Assembly: GCA_026874595.1 (NCBI GenBank)
Contig: CM049322.1
Location: 55,986,386-56,050,385, forward strand
Length of the DNA: 64,000 bases
Origin: Sipunculus nudus
Lineage: Eukaryota > Annelida > Sipuncula > Golfingiida > Sipunculidae
Direction: 5' to 3'
The notes under the pieces were generated by a model that saw only the letters and a program-made list of their open reading frames with translations, was not told where the DNA came from and ran no database searches. Position numbers and translations under genes: made by a program. Positions 11,480-23,935 of this stretch are shown here, piece after piece. Position 1 is the first letter of the stretch. The number at the start of each line of letters is the position of its first letter.

Positions 11480-11962
11480 ACCAACCAGTAAAATACAAAA
11501 TCACCCCTAAAAACATTCAAAATGGAACGTCTCTATGCAAAAGGCCACACTGCCTTACATGTCCACTCATTGCCCAAAAAAGATACTGTTCAAATTAACG
11601 GGAAAACATGCACTAAAAACGGCAAATTAACATGTGCTGGCAAAGGAACCGTGTGCTTAATTACATGTAGTTTATGTCCTAAGGCCATACACATCGGCGA
11701 ATCAAATCAAAGATTAAGCAGGAGAATAAATGACCATAGGCACTCTATTAACTCGAAACATAAACACACTCCAGTGGGCACACACTTCACACAACCTGGA
11801 CACAAGGCGGAGCATATGAGCATACGCATACTAAAGGGAGATCTCGCGGACACAAGGTTAAGACAAATTTGGGAATCGAAATTTATTAATAAATTCAACT
11901 GCATACAAAATGCTTCAATCAAGACGAAGGTTACCTGGCACACTATACGCATTACTCTCTAA
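11480..11962 (+). pseudogene. Penelope-like GIY-YIG endonuclease fragment
   Basis: A 146-codon frame (11522-11962) contains a GIY-YIG-type nuclease as found at the C-terminus of Penelope-like elements. It has VCLITCSLCPKAIHIGESNQ, then RLSRRINDHRHSI, TPVGTHFTQPGH, and RLRQIWESKFINKFN with the catalytic-type Glu. The Cys-rich lead of Penelope elements (a HCLTCPLI block at about 11546-11570) is present but in another frame, which implies a frameshift. The canonical GIY/YIG tyrosine position reads as His-Ile-Gly. The Penelope RT that should precede it is absent, and a gypsy RT remnant lies there instead. The motif reading is firm, but activity is unlikely. Confidence 0.75.
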
Positions 11963-12380
11963 ACTAAAATACCCTTTGCTTGTAACCGGTGATCCTTTCC
12001 TTAGCTCTTCATTCTACCTTGTTTCTGACACTCCTTTCGTGTCTATTTTTTCTCTTTGTTTTCTTCTTTTTCCCTTTTATATTCTTTTTTTTTTTTTTTT
12101 TTTTTGGTTCTATATTTTCTTTAAACTTTTGACCGTTTAATATCTAACATACATCATATTAAATTTTAGGTTTCTTCTTGTTTTAATATTTCGAAATTAC
12201 TTATTTTTAATATTATGTTTACCTTTTATAACATTGTTATCTGTTGATGATGATGATTATTATTATTTCCTTATTATTGTTGTTATTATTATTATTATAA
12301 TTTAATATATTTATTACTACAAATCCCCCTTGTTATATTTTACTTTATTAAGCATTGAGCATTGAGAAATCGTTTCTCCC
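11962..12380. other. T-rich low-complexity tract
   Basis: A long poly-T (about 12085-12106) is followed by degenerate GAT/TTA repeats to about 12330. No gene is seen. Confidence 0.8.
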
Positions 12381-12650
12381 CCTCCCTCACAGAGGGAGTA
12401 GGGTTGAGTATCCGGCTCCTGGCACACCCTTGACCGTTAAATCAGACCAATTTTGACATTCGACGGGCGGGCTGTACGATGGAGGGCCACACTTTGTAAC
12501 GAGCGACCCGTGAGGTGACGTCATAATGTAGATGACGCGGCATTCATGCAGTTTCGCGGGATCCCCGAGTGAAGTGATGTCTTTCCCGCCCACATAGGGC
12601 ATAATGGTTATAATATAACTAAATATCCAAACAGAACGTAAATACACTGT
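12380..12650. other. GC-rich island of unknown nature
   Basis: A GC-richer stretch holding several CpG-containing runs such as 'cgacgggcgggctg' and 'gatgacgcggc'. It is open on the minus strand for 86 codons with no recognisable domain. It could be a fragment of a retroelement LTR or a decayed gene. Confidence 0.3.
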
Positions 12651-12995
12651 TTCTTGCCTTATGGAATCTATACATTGTCATTTCACCATATATGAACACC
12701 ATCGTCTATATTTGTATAACTGTTTATGTGAATATGTGTGTTGTTGTGTACAAAAGGAGAAGGAGATTAAATGAGACAGGGGGAGAGAGATATATGTGTA
12801 CAAAGAAATAAATAGAGAAATCTCTTGAACTCATGTTACATCTGTCACTTGAAGCTTTTCCTTTATTGGAAACAACTTTCTACATTTTAAATATGCCGTA
12901 CTTATCCAATTAATCTCTTTCATTCCACGTTATTGTTTGCAGATTCCTATTGTACATTCCAGAATTCCACTTATTTTAAATAATCAAACTGGAAC

Positions 12996-13271
12996 ATGAA
13001 ATGCGTTTACCAATTACCGTTATCAATCAAACAACAAATCTCTGCTGATTTTTGTTCAGCAGACCAATTTAGAAAAGCAGATATCAGGAAGCAGAGATTA
13101 AATTTAAAGCGAGATTCCACCTTGGCAGGGACTACTGGTAGCTGGGTCCTAAATAATAGGACTAAAAAATTTCACTGGCTCAGTACTGAATACAATGGAC
13201 TATACAATCATCTCAATTTGGAAAACAGGTTAAACAAAAATATGGCAAATGCTTCTATAGAATTATTGTAA
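12996..13271 (+). CDS. unrecognised 91-codon open frame
   Basis: An ATG-to-stop frame of 91 codons with fairly protein-like composition: mixed charged and polar residues, with RKADIRKQRLNLKRD in the middle. A TTGTTTGCAG acceptor-like site lies about 57 bp upstream. No family is recognised, no downstream poly(A) signal is evident, and no paralogue exists in the window. It may be chance. Confidence 0.2.
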   Translation: MKCVYQLPLSIKQQISADFCSADQFRKADIRKQRLNLKRDSTLAGTTGSWVLNNRTKKFHWLSTEYNGLYNHLNLENRLNKNMANASIELL

Positions 13272-13313
13272 ACGAACAATATATGAATGAGTATATGCCA
13301 TCGTACAATCTAA

Positions 13314-13600
13314 GAAAAAAGGGTTACATGTAGAACCATTAAGGGTTCTTTAGAGTGGATCCAGTGGGGAACCCTTAAAGGTTCCAGGTGGAACCCTCTG
13401 GTCAGGGTTCTTCATAGAACCCTTTTTAGGGTTCTTAATGGAACCCCAAGGGTTCCATATATAACCCTAACAATGGGTGCTTCTTAGAACCCAACTGAAA
13501 GGTTCGTCAGGGTTCTTCATAGAACCCTCTCCTATGGTCCTTCTTGTAACCCTACTAAAAGGTTCTTTCTGGAATTACGAAATATTCTTTAGGATATGGG
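13314..13600. repeat. GGTTCT/AGAACC hairpin-repeat cluster, left
   Basis: About 270 bp made mostly of alternating GGGTTC(T) and (A)GAACCC units, several of which form short perfect hairpins. An example is AGGGTTCTTCATAGAACCCT, with an 8-bp stem and 4-base loop, seen near 13398-13417 and again near 13509-13528. The left boundary is AAAAAAGGGTTA. The inverted counterpart is at 16780-16943. Confidence 0.8.
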
Positions 13601-15470
13601 TTCTCTTTACCTAAACCAATCGGATCTTATGCATTTAGGGTATTACTTTATGTTGTGATGTGATGGTGATATTGAGATAACGCAGCTATATGGTGGAGAA
13701 GCACAGTTGGGAAATTCATGAAAAATATTTGGCAAAATATTTTTAAGGGTCAACTTCATTTCATTGCTTAAATGTAAAAGGCTGTTCTTCTGATGTGTTT
13801 GTTGCGGTTAAAATATGCTTTGATTGTTAACTGAAAAAAAGCAAACGTGCTCCATGTTAAAACATTTTAATTTGCATATTATAAACAACTGTAAATAATT
13901 ATATAAACATAACCATGCGGCATGGATTGATGATATTGCATATCTTAAAATCGCCAACGACTCTTTCAAACAGTACGGGATAATGTCCATTCTTCATACC
14001 CGGTCAGTCCTAAGGTAACATATATTAAAATCTGATGTCCATACAATGTATGCAGTAATATAATCCACGACACATGCAATGGATCCATTGCATGTAATTT
14101 ACAAGACCGGATTACATCATTTAGACACCTATAAATATGCTCATCACTTTCATTGCCTCGGAAAAAACAATAATTAAACCTTTATCTTCATTACCACTTA
14201 CTGACCTTTCTTACAGTGTTGATTTTATGGTAATATTCAAGAGGTGTGATGAGCAATAGTTCAATAAAATGATCCCTAAAACGGTCGATTTGAGGGCTTG
14301 ATTTCAAACTTCTCACAATCCTAGGGCCCCTCAGACCCTTACGACTGTTGGCCTTTGTGTTTTGGGTGGATCTGGCAGGTTCAACACCTGCGCATGGAGA
14401 AATTCCTACGTGTTTGTCAGTCCCTTAGGATAAAGTGTACTAAACATAAAGTACAACCCTATGACACAACATTAGGTTGTTGTCGCGTCCATAGTTGGAT
14501 CCTCGTCGACGACCATGACGCGATCTACCAGGATTGATGCCCTCTTGGCAGTCAATGGATTCCCTTCCTGAAATCCTTAAACAGTTCACACGGCGTCAGT
14601 TTGGCATCAGCCTGCAAAAGAAAGAAGGAAACAATAAGTAAGCAATCTGAACATGGAAATCTGTGGACATTGTCCTGTAACTCCATGTGACCAATGTCTC
14701 ATCTTACTTATATATGCGACACAGATGGGATACAATGTAATATGTACAATCTTTGTATTACCTGGTAAAACTGTTTAAACAAAATATAGCCAAGCAACAA
14801 TAAATAAATGATCCAGATTAAACCTCTTTCATTGTAAAACATGCCTGTGCTTGAAGTTTCAATTTTAATTAAAAAAAGTTTAAATTTGAAGGAATAATGA
14901 GACATATTCAAAAATGCAGACCACACCTACCTTATTCAGGACAAACAGCTGTTCATCTTTCTCTTTAAACATCCATTGAAGTTATACTGTCGCGGCACTG
15001 ATGGTCTGTTCTGAAAATAACAAATTTTTATATGCTATATAAATTGTGTCAACAACATAACACATTTCTGCCTTTCTGAAAAAATGCTGACAAACATATT
15101 GCTTCTTTGATCATGCTATCAGGAAGAACGATAAGTTTATGTTTTAAGCATATATATAATTATATATTATAAAGATTAAGCCATACTTAGCTCATTAATT
15201 CAAAATGGCAATATTTTATCATTGCAGAGGCAATAAAACTTATAATATTAATGAACAAGAGATAAATATTATTTATTGTCGAATCTACAAATACACAAAA
15301 AATAAAGTTAATTAATATGAAATATACACATATTATAATCCAATATGAAATATGGTCTATATCAATGCAATGCTACCCATAGTAATATGGCGAAACAAAT
15401 CCACATACATATAGTATACTCATGTGTGCGTTTATTGTGTTAGTGTACTTATATACAAACACACGGAAGA
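13600..15470. other. spacer between the two hairpin-repeat clusters
   Basis: Only short frames of up to about 72 codons and no transposase motif. It may be the interior of a non-autonomous element, or simply unrelated DNA. Confidence 0.4.
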
Positions 15471-15472
15471 AC

Positions 15473-15480
15473 CCCCCCCC

Positions 15481-15546
<66 letters not shown>
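15473..15546. repeat. poly-C then (TA)n microsatellite
   Basis: Eight or more C, then a long TA run. The Tyr-Ile-rich frames on both strands are translated repeat. Confidence 0.95.
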
Positions 15547-15549
<3 letters not shown>

Positions 15550-15829
15550 CCATAAATGTGTACTTGAGTATGAAAACACATCGCTGGCACTGCAGATTAT
15601 TATACATAAATATGACCAATCTGCCAGGGCACCCATATACACAATACAAGAACACGTGGTTTTAACTGGCCTTTTGTCTGGACATTATTGAAGGCTGAAT
15701 CTAGGCTTAATGCTGCATAAAAACACTTAGATTTTCTAAACATCAGAATGATAGCGGGTCTTTGTAAGCGATCCACCACACAGCAACTTACCCGTACCCT
15801 TAGAGTCTTCTTTTTCAGCAAATTTTCAC

Positions 15830-16110
15830 TTTTCAAGAGGGACTGGTAAAGCAAATTCAAAATGCCCGTTGTTGATGTCTTCGTTCAAAGCTGTTAGACA
15901 TTCGAAAAGGCCGCTGAGATGCTGCCACGTGACAGTAGCCTGCGAATGCCAGCACACAGGAGTGACCAGATGCTGCCAGGCGCCCCCTGCTGTTCGCGCC
16001 CGACCAGGCAACTCGTCACCCGTAGCCCGCCTCCCGCTGCTTGGACTAACCCATCTGGCTGATGAGGGCTCTGACGGGATCACTTCTCGTTATTTCTGAC
16101 GAGTTTAGGG
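15830..16110. other. GC-rich patch, unrecognised
   Basis: Clearly GC-richer than its surroundings ('ccaggcgccccctgctg', 'gcccgcctcccgctgc'), with overlapping 76-85-codon frames on both strands and no known domain. Confidence 0.3.
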
Positions 16111-16193
16111 GGGAAATGTCGAGTTTATGTTGTTAGTGTAATGTTAATCTTGCCTTGCATTATGAACAAAATCGATACCGCCATCAGGTGTAG

Positions 16194-16194
<1 letters not shown>

Positions 16195-16254
<60 letters not shown>
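16195..16254. repeat. (TA)n microsatellite
   Basis: Near-perfect TA run immediately left of the hAT-like MITE. Confidence 0.95.
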
Positions 16255-16261
<7 letters not shown>

Positions 16262-16427
16262 TAGGGGCGGATACAGGATTTTGCAATGGGGAGGGTCAAA
16301 CCCAGGAAAACTAAATGTAGTCCTAAAAAAAGTGTCGTCTACTCCGTAAAGTAGGGGGTCAGGGTCGCAAAATTTGGTTTGAACCCCTAAAAAGAGTTGT
16401 TTTCGCTCCAAAGGGGATCCGCCACTG
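16262..16427. mobile_element. 166-bp hAT-like MITE
   Basis: The right end reads, on the minus strand, CAGTGGCGGATCC, the common terminal repeat of many hAT-type MITEs. The left end is a decayed version (TAGGGGCGGATACAGG). The interior is short and non-coding and has 'agtagggggtcagggtcgc'. The element sits between two TA microsatellites. An 8-bp target duplication is not evident. Confidence 0.65.
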
Positions 16428-16431
16428 AATA

Positions 16432-16433
<2 letters not shown>

Positions 16434-16473
<40 letters not shown>

Positions 16474-16476
16474 CAC
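16434..16476. repeat. (TA)n microsatellite
   Basis: TA run directly right of the MITE. With the run at 16195-16254 it suggests the MITE split one microsatellite. Confidence 0.9.
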
Positions 16477-16479
16477 ATA

Positions 16480-16775
16480 CAAATGTTTATATATTTTTAT
16501 ATTTTTGGTGTGTATATATGCATATATATGTTTTATAATATATAAAATGCTATTATGATTTAATATCATATCATATTATATATTTCTATATTTCTATTAG
16601 TTTTATTATTTATAAATATAATATAACATTAGGTAAGATAAAACAAAATGAAAGTAAAATACGATTTTATACATGATAATATTAGATAAGATGAGTTAAG
16701 ATAATGACATTATTTATTACACAAAATCAGTGAATACAGATTCTAAGTGCAACTGGGGACAGTGACTCACACACG
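16480..16775. other. AT-rich spacer
   Basis: Very AT-rich, imperfect TA and TAA repeats, no gene. Confidence 0.6.
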
Positions 16776-16779
16776 TAAT

Positions 16780-16943
16780 GGTACTGTAGGGTTCCATCAG
16801 GCACTCCTCTCTTCGGGCAGAACACACGAAGAACCTTAAGTGGGCTATCTGGAACCCATGGATATCAAAAACGGTTCTAACTTGAACCATGGTTCCAGCT
16901 GGAACCATACAGGTTCTGCATGGAACCCCCAAGAACCTTTTTT
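16780..16943. repeat. GGTTCT/AGAACC cluster, right (inverted)
   Basis: About 160 bp of AGAACC/GGTTCC units ending in AAGAACCTTTTTTA. Read on the minus strand it starts AAAAAAGGTTCTTGGGGGTTCC, paralleling the left cluster's AAAAAAGGGTTA start. The two clusters are therefore plausible inverted ends of one element of about 3.6 kb. No target duplication was identified. Confidence 0.6.
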
Positions 16944-17173
16944 ATACCAGCTCTATGACAGTGATTCAAATGAGTAACACGTGACTGCGATGTTTAATTC
17001 TCAAATTTAATTTTACTAGTTTTATCACAAATAACTGCTTAAGAGGTAAACATAAGGATATTTTGGACTTCCGGTCACATGATCAAGAGATGAGGACACG
17101 TTTTTTCCATGGTCCCACAACACGTAAATTTTCAGACAGTACTTCGTCCAAATAATAATCAAAGTAAGAAGAT

Positions 17174-18100
17174 ATGCCTCCTCGAGGTAAAGGCAAACAA
17201 AAGACGGGCAGCACAAGCGGAGATATGGATAAATTTCTGCAAAAGACGTTCAAGTGGAACAGTCAGAGGTGGAGGTTACGGGAGCTAGTGCATGCAACGT
17301 GAAGGACACCCCAATAACAAACGACCAGTTGCAGAAAACCTTGGCGGACCTTATGAAGGTTTGTAATGCAAGAATTGTTCAGATAAGTGCCTTACATACT
17401 GATATTACCAAACAGTTAATGGCATTAACAGCAGACCAGAAAAATATTAAAGAAAATGTCAAATTTATATAAACAGGACTTAATGCCCATGACCAACGAG
17501 TGGCCGTGCTCGAAAAGCGTGAAAACATGCTGACAAAACAAACCGCAGAATTGCATGCGGAGATTACCTCCTTGAAAGAGCAAAACAGACTGAAAGAACT
17601 GAAACTAGACAGAATTAGAAAACTTATTGCAGAGGAGGCAAATAAACAGGAGAAATACTCTAGGGAATGGAATATTAGAATTATTGGGGTGAAAGAGATA
17701 GGAATGGCGGAGAACTGTTTAAATACTGCGGCTAGAATAATTAAAACAAGTAAAATTCTGGGAGACCTAGGGGAAGGGGAAATTCGCAGTAAAAATAGAA
17801 AATGCACACAGAACCGGTAGAAAAGGAGAAAGACCCAGACATATACTAGTACGGTTTCACAGCAGACCGGTGAGAAACGAAGTCCTGAAACAAGCCAAAA
17901 AGAAAATTAAAGACGGGTACATGCATTTCGCAGAAGACCTTGCAGCTACAGACTACAACACAAAGCAGAGGGCCATACCACAAATGAATGCGGCATATAA
18001 CAACAGAGCACGTGTGAGGTTTTGGCGGGGACAACTGTTTATCAACGGTGAACGGGTGCCGATACAAGACAAGCAAGCAACAAACCCTCGAGGCAACTAA
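17174..18100 (+). pseudogene. LINE ORF1 (L1-type RNA-binding protein), broken
   Basis: It starts at ATG 17174 and shifts frame near 17254. It then has an in-frame stop at about 17470, and a further shift near 17790-17870. In order it shows a basic N-terminus, a long coiled coil (about 17300-17660, Leu/Lys/Glu-rich with EKRENMLTKQTAELHAEI), and an RRM-like block with NIRIIGVKE (17674-17700). The C-terminal domain follows, with FAEDLAATDYNTKQR and ARVRFWRGQLFING (17928-18050). This is the architecture of L1-type ORF1p, which binds element RNA and acts as a trimer with ORF2p. Confidence 0.8.
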
Positions 18101-18818
18101 AGACAATAAGATAAGGACTTGGTTTTTCATGTTCTACATAATTGTCCCATAATGTATGGTTTTTCATCCTTTTCACAGGTTGCCAACGGTTAATTAACAA
18201 AATTAGCTGGCATGAAAAGACACGTGGAAGTGTTATAGCGCATACGCAACTTTGAAGTGGCTCACTAATTCGGAACACCTCGACCGAATTAGTTATTAGA
18301 ATGAGGGATAGGGGGCGCTGCAACAAAAATAATACCAAAGCGCCACCACTTGTTTCAATGTCACTAATTAAAGGCTACATTGCAACGTATACAACATACA
18401 GGGGCTATGAGACGGGATCCAAGAGAGAATTAACGGTCCAGAGTCCAGTGACAGGGGGTGGTATCATATTTACATTTACTTTAATTTTTTTTTATTTATT
18501 TAGATCTTTATAGCAATAATGCTTCTCTGTGAATCGAAATTTGTAGGTTTGGGCAAAGTTGTTCAGGTTTATCACCTAATATCACCCAGGTCCATCAGGC
18601 GTGCTTTTGTGTGCATATTTGTTTTTTCTCGCAGTGGTGAACTTTTTGTGTAAAACTACGGAGAGATATGGGTCATTAAGAAACAGACCTCTGGCCAGGT
18701 CACCTTTGTTCATTTAATCATAAAAGTTATTAATGTTTTTTTTTATTATTATCATTACAATTCATTAATTTACTATCACTGACATTACTATTAGACGGTC
18801 CTTTACATCTATATTCTA

Positions 18819-21800
18819 ATGTCGAGAAATAAAGTAGTGAAAATTATGTCCATTAATATCAGTGGTTTGGATAATTTTTCTAAGCGAAGGCAGATTTTTT
18901 ACTGGTTAAACAAAAACTGATGTGGGAATCATTTTTATGCATGAAACTCATAGCAGTAACAGAACTGAATGCAAATGGAGGGCAGAATGGGGCCACAGGG
19001 TTATATTCAGCTATGGGGACTCAAACGCAAGGGGCACAGCTATTTTAATTAAGCATAACATATCCTGTGAAATTTCACAGCAGATTGTGGACGCTGATGG
19101 GAGATTTGTAATATTAGATTATATATTGGGTGATTATAAATTGACACTCGTCAATATTTATGGTCCAAATAATGATTTCCCAAGCTTTAATGAAGAATTA
19201 TTTCAGAAGATTGAGAGTATATCTAATGATCATAGAATTATTGGAGGTGATTGGAATTTAGTCCTTGATTTTAAGTTAGACCAGACTAAAGAGCGTCATA
19301 ATAATAACAAAGCTAGGAAAGTTGTTATAGAAAACATGGAAGAATCCCAACCAAGTGATATGTGGAGATTGTGTAATCCAGATAAAATACAATATACTTG
19401 GTCCCGTATTTTACCATCACCTGTAAGAAGCCGACTAGATTATTTTTGGTATAATGTGGTCTGAAAGGAATGGTAACAAACACCGATATTATTCCTGTCT
19501 GTAGATCAGATCATGAAGGTGTGATCCTTGAGTTGAATGCCCACTTACATGAAAAGGGTCCTGGATACTGGAAGTTAAACTGCACCTTATTACATAATCA
19601 AGAGTATATTGACATTATTAGGACAACTATACAAAATGCGTTAGCAGAAAATAAAGAAGCCAACTCACCCTTACTTTGGGATATCATTAAAATGTATATT
19701 ATACGTAAATCTATAGCTTTCAGTAAAAGGTTAAATGCAAAGAAAAAATTTAAAATTTCGGAATTAGAAAACAAGATTAAATTTCTACAGAATTCTAATA
19801 GTCACACTGAATAAGAAGAAACCAAAAGAGAGCTTGAAAAATATTTGGAGGAGGGAAAAAAGGGGCTTTTTTCAGAAGTAAATTCAGGTGGTATGAGCAG
19901 GGGGAAAATTCAACTAAATATTTTATGAATTTGGAGAAAAGGAACTTTTACCAAAAAACATTAAATAAATTGATCCTCAATGATGGGAGGCAAACATCTG
20001 ACCAAATAGAAATTTTGAGAGCTGAAAAACATTATTACGAAAATCTCTATCAAATCTAGTTTACCCAACCAAACAATTCAAGATAACAGTTTTTTTTTCT
20101 TAATAAAGGACCCAATGAGAGACTTTCAGAGAATGAGAGAATTTTATGCAATGAACTGCTAAAAGAACAGGTGATTTTTAAAATTTTAAAGTCATTTGAA
20201 ATGGATTGGATGGTCTCCCTGCAGAGTTTTATAGACATTTTTGGACAGATATGAAGGAACCCCTTCTGTCAGCTATTAGATATGGACTAAAAGTTGGACA
20301 TTTAAGTATCATCCAGGGACAGGGAGTTATTACTTTGTTACCAAAAAAATAAATCTCCTCTTGAAATAAAAAACTGGAGGCCAATTACATTACTGAACAC
20401 TGATTACAAACTCATTTCAAAATGCCTAGCAAGCAGCATCAAATCTGTTTTACCAAAATCAATAAATGAGGATCAGACAGATTTCATTAAAGATAGGTAC
20501 ATAGGGGAGAATATAAATAAGATCATTACAGTTATAAATAATACATTTGAACAAGATAAAGAAGGGTATCTCACAAAAGTAGATTTTGAAAAAGCTTTCG
20601 ACTGCTTAGAATGGCCATTCATTTGGAAAGCGTTGGAATATTTTGGGTTTGGAAAAAATATATTAACTGGATAAAAGTATTATACCATGAAGGGAAAACA
20701 TGTATAATAAATAATGGGTGGTGCTCAGAATTCTTCAAAGTGTCAAGGGGAGTGAGACAAGGGTGTCCCCTGTCTCCATACCTTTTTATAAAATGTGCAG
20801 AATTGTTAGCAAAAAAAAATTAGAGAAGATAATAAATTAAATGCAGTCTGCTTCAAGGAATATAAATATAAAATGCTGCAATATGCTGATGACACAGTTT
20901 TTTTTTATTCTCAGACATTAACAGTGTTATTGATAATGTGAATATAATGAAATGTTTTGAAAAAAATTTCAGGTCGTAAAATTAATCTAGGGAAAACTGC
21001 GGTAATGCCTCTGGTACATAACCAACAAGGTATAAGCAAGCTAAAAGAATGATAGAGAGAAAAGGTCTGAAATGGTCAGGGGGTCCAGTTAATATTCTGG
21101 GTATACTACTTAGACCATCCTTAAATAAAATAATAGAAGACAATTACAATCCAAAATTAGAATCCATAAGAAAAACATTAAGTATATGGTCAAACAGATA
21201 CATGACACCAACTGGGAAAATCACTTTAATAAAATGTTATGCTTTGTCAAAATTAATTTATTTGTGGTCTGTCCTTCCTGCTCCTAAAGCTAATTATTTT
21301 TTAGAACTAGAAAAAATCCAATATAAATTTATTTGTTCATACAAACCAGACAAAGTGAAAAGATTGACATTAATAGCACCTTACAGTAAAGGTGGATTGA
21401 ATATGATCCACCCTGAAACTCAAAACTGCGCATTAAAAATAACATGGATTGAAAGAATCTTTAAAAAAAACCTGACAATTCTTGGAAAAATCATATATTA
21501 ATTACCTTACCTATGGGAGAGCTTACATTTCATTGTAATCTCAATCCAGAAGATTTGGATGAGTCTCTTTAAAGGACATCTTTTGGAAAGAAGTCATGCC
21601 AGCATGGTGAAAATTTAACTTTAGTATACCAACAGAAGTGAAAGATATCTTTGGCCAGGTTTTGTGGTATAATTCCCATATTAAGATTGATAATAAGGTA
21701 ATATTTTTTAGAAAACTTTACAACTCAGGCATAATTCACATAAAAGATATTATAGTAAAAAATAAAGGATTCTTTAGATTTCTTACATATGAAGAAATTC

Positions 21801-22579
21801 AGGCACGCGCCAATTTAAACATAAACTTGCTTTGGTATAATGGTATGTTAGATGCAATACCAAGTGATTGGAAAACAAATTCTTAGAGTCAAAGAAATAC
21901 ACCAGATTCAAAACAATATAGAAACCCTTTTCAGCATGAAAAAGGTAACTAAGCAGGTATACTGTAAAATGGTTGAAAAAATCTATGTTGTTTCAACAAA
22001 TCCACTAATTAAGTGGCCTGTAGACTTGAATATATCCAGTTTGGAAAGCATTTTGAGTGCTTTCCCTAGACTGAAAAAAGTTTCAAACTCAGTGCAACTT
22101 AGAATGTTCCAGTTCAGATTACTAAATCGTATTATGTATCCTAATAGTCATTTGTATAAATCAAATATAATTGACAACCCCAGGTGCTCATTTTGTAAGT
22201 CAGAAGATGAGACATACATTAATCTATTTTGGTCATGCACATTTGTTAAATTAGTATGGTCAAATTTACTTTTATGGTTAAAAGAGAATAAAGTGGCTGA
22301 ACAGGATTTTAAGTTTGACTGTGCACCAATAATATTAGGTGATTATACAAACATTATAGGCAGTATTTTACTTTTGGTTAAAAATATATATATATATATG
22401 ACAGTAGAGGTAAAAGCAACAAGCCTTCTTTAAAAAGGGCAATCTTGTTTATTAAACATGTGAAGGAAATGGGAAAATATATTGCTTTTAAGAAAGGAAA
22501 TACTATTGTACATGATCAAAAATGGAAGAAACTGAACTTTCTTACAGAAAGCAGTAACCCACCAATCTTAAATTTATAA
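18819..22579 (+). pseudogene. LINE ORF2 (endonuclease and reverse transcriptase), broken
   Basis: It starts at ATG 18819 and breaks at about 18918. The apurinic-type endonuclease follows (HETHS near 18940, GGDWNLVLD near 19243, RSRLDYFWY near 19430, SDHEGV near 19506). The reverse transcriptase lies at about 20340-21000, with NWRPITLLNTDYKLI, TKVDFEKAFDCLEW, GVRQGCPLSPYLF (20745-20790) and the catalytic QYADDTVFFYS (20877-20910). A Cys-rich C-terminal region has CSFCKSEDE (near 22184), and the final stop is at 22577-22579. At least six frame changes or stops interrupt it. Motif wording fits L1/Tx1 rather than Jockey or RTE. Confidence 0.85.
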
Positions 22580-23545
22580 TTTGGGGTTCTGGGGTCTTTT
22601 TTTATCATGAAGTAGTTTACACATAGGCATTTAAGTAATTGATAAAGATATGTTAGGCTAGCATACACATATAAATGGGCAATGAATTGTGATTAATTAT
22701 ATAAGCGTTGTTACTTAAGTTTTACTGAGCTAGGTCTGTATATGGAAGTCTGCAGCATAGATTAACGGTAAGACAGGCATTGTTAAGTACCATTACAACT
22801 TGTTTGTAATGAATGTAATTTTCTTCAATTTTAAAGAATGTAACAGCTATAGCATAAAGATATGTATGTTTCACTTAATTATCACTAGATGACAAGAGAG
22901 ATTTAAAGCTTGTAAAAATAATAATTAATAGGGTATAATGTAAATTGTCCCATTGGTATGCTTGGTCTACCATTCTGGCAATAGTTATTCATTGTAAAAA
23001 TTGTTAACCTTCTCTTACTCTAATAGGTAAATAAACATCCACTATGACAGGATTAATTGAATGATGTTTTAATCATACAAAGATTATTATACTGGATAAA
23101 CCAAAGTATATTTCTTTTTTTTTATAAGGTGATATGGGGATATCTGGTTTAATATGCAACAGGAAATCAACATCTTTTTTTGTATTCACAGCTAGTAAAG
23201 TATATATTGTAATCAGGCAGTTAGTTATTTGATGATTAGAATGAATTAGATCAAGTTATTTATAGGGCCCTATGGTCAGTACACAGGTAGCTAGGTAGCA
23301 GGTGTGCATTAATATTACAGGTTGCATGTGTTTAATAGATCTGTTAAAATTTAAGGATTAGTAACAATTTTTGTTCTATTGAAGTGTTTTGATTGCAAAG
23401 ATCATATCGCACCTGTGCCATATTGTCTCCTGATTTGCATCCATTTTTAAAAATGTTTCTATGCCTGTACTTTTTTGATTCAATAAAATTTCTTTAAAAA
23501 AAAAGGATATTTTATCCGCATTGATCTATGTCTCGCTCTGTTTTT

Positions 23546-23546
<1 letters not shown>

Positions 23547-23607
<61 letters not shown>
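23547..23607. repeat. (CT)n then (TA)n microsatellite
   Basis: Simple repeat just beyond the LINE's right target duplication. The LINE entered next to it. Confidence 0.9.
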
Positions 23608-23608
<1 letters not shown>

Positions 23609-23935
23609 TATTTATGTCTAACATTTCAAAAATCATCATTTTAGGATGGAAACCCATTGTAAAGATCTGTCAGCCCGATTATCCAATCCCAGGGTATCAC
23701 ATCGCTAAAGATGGGGACGACTAGGTTCTTTTAAAAGTCAAAATAACTGGCTGAGTCTCTTGCACACGTACACTAAAAAAAATGAATAAGACATGAGTTA
23801 ACAAAACAAATCTATATCTTAAAGAAAGACGTTTCATACATTTCTCTTGAGAAGCGCTCAATATGTACAAACACTGATGATAAACATAAATATATGCACA
23901 GAATATGCAAACTACACTTCACAGTGAATTCCCTT
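23607..23935. other. spacer, nothing recognised
   Basis: No supported feature. Confidence 0.5.

Larger units (their letters stand above)
17065..23502 (+). mobile_element. full-length L1/Tx1-like LINE, inactivated
   Basis: The insertion is delimited by an 11-bp direct repeat AAGGATATTTT at 17054-17064 and 23503-23513, a target-site duplication. It starts GGACTTCCGGTCACATGA, carries ORF1 and ORF2 in order, and ends with AATAAAATTTC plus a short A tract. The length of about 6.4 kb suits a complete two-ORF LINE. Stops and frameshifts in both ORFs show it cannot move by itself. The intact duplication and preserved ends indicate moderate age. Confidence 0.9.
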
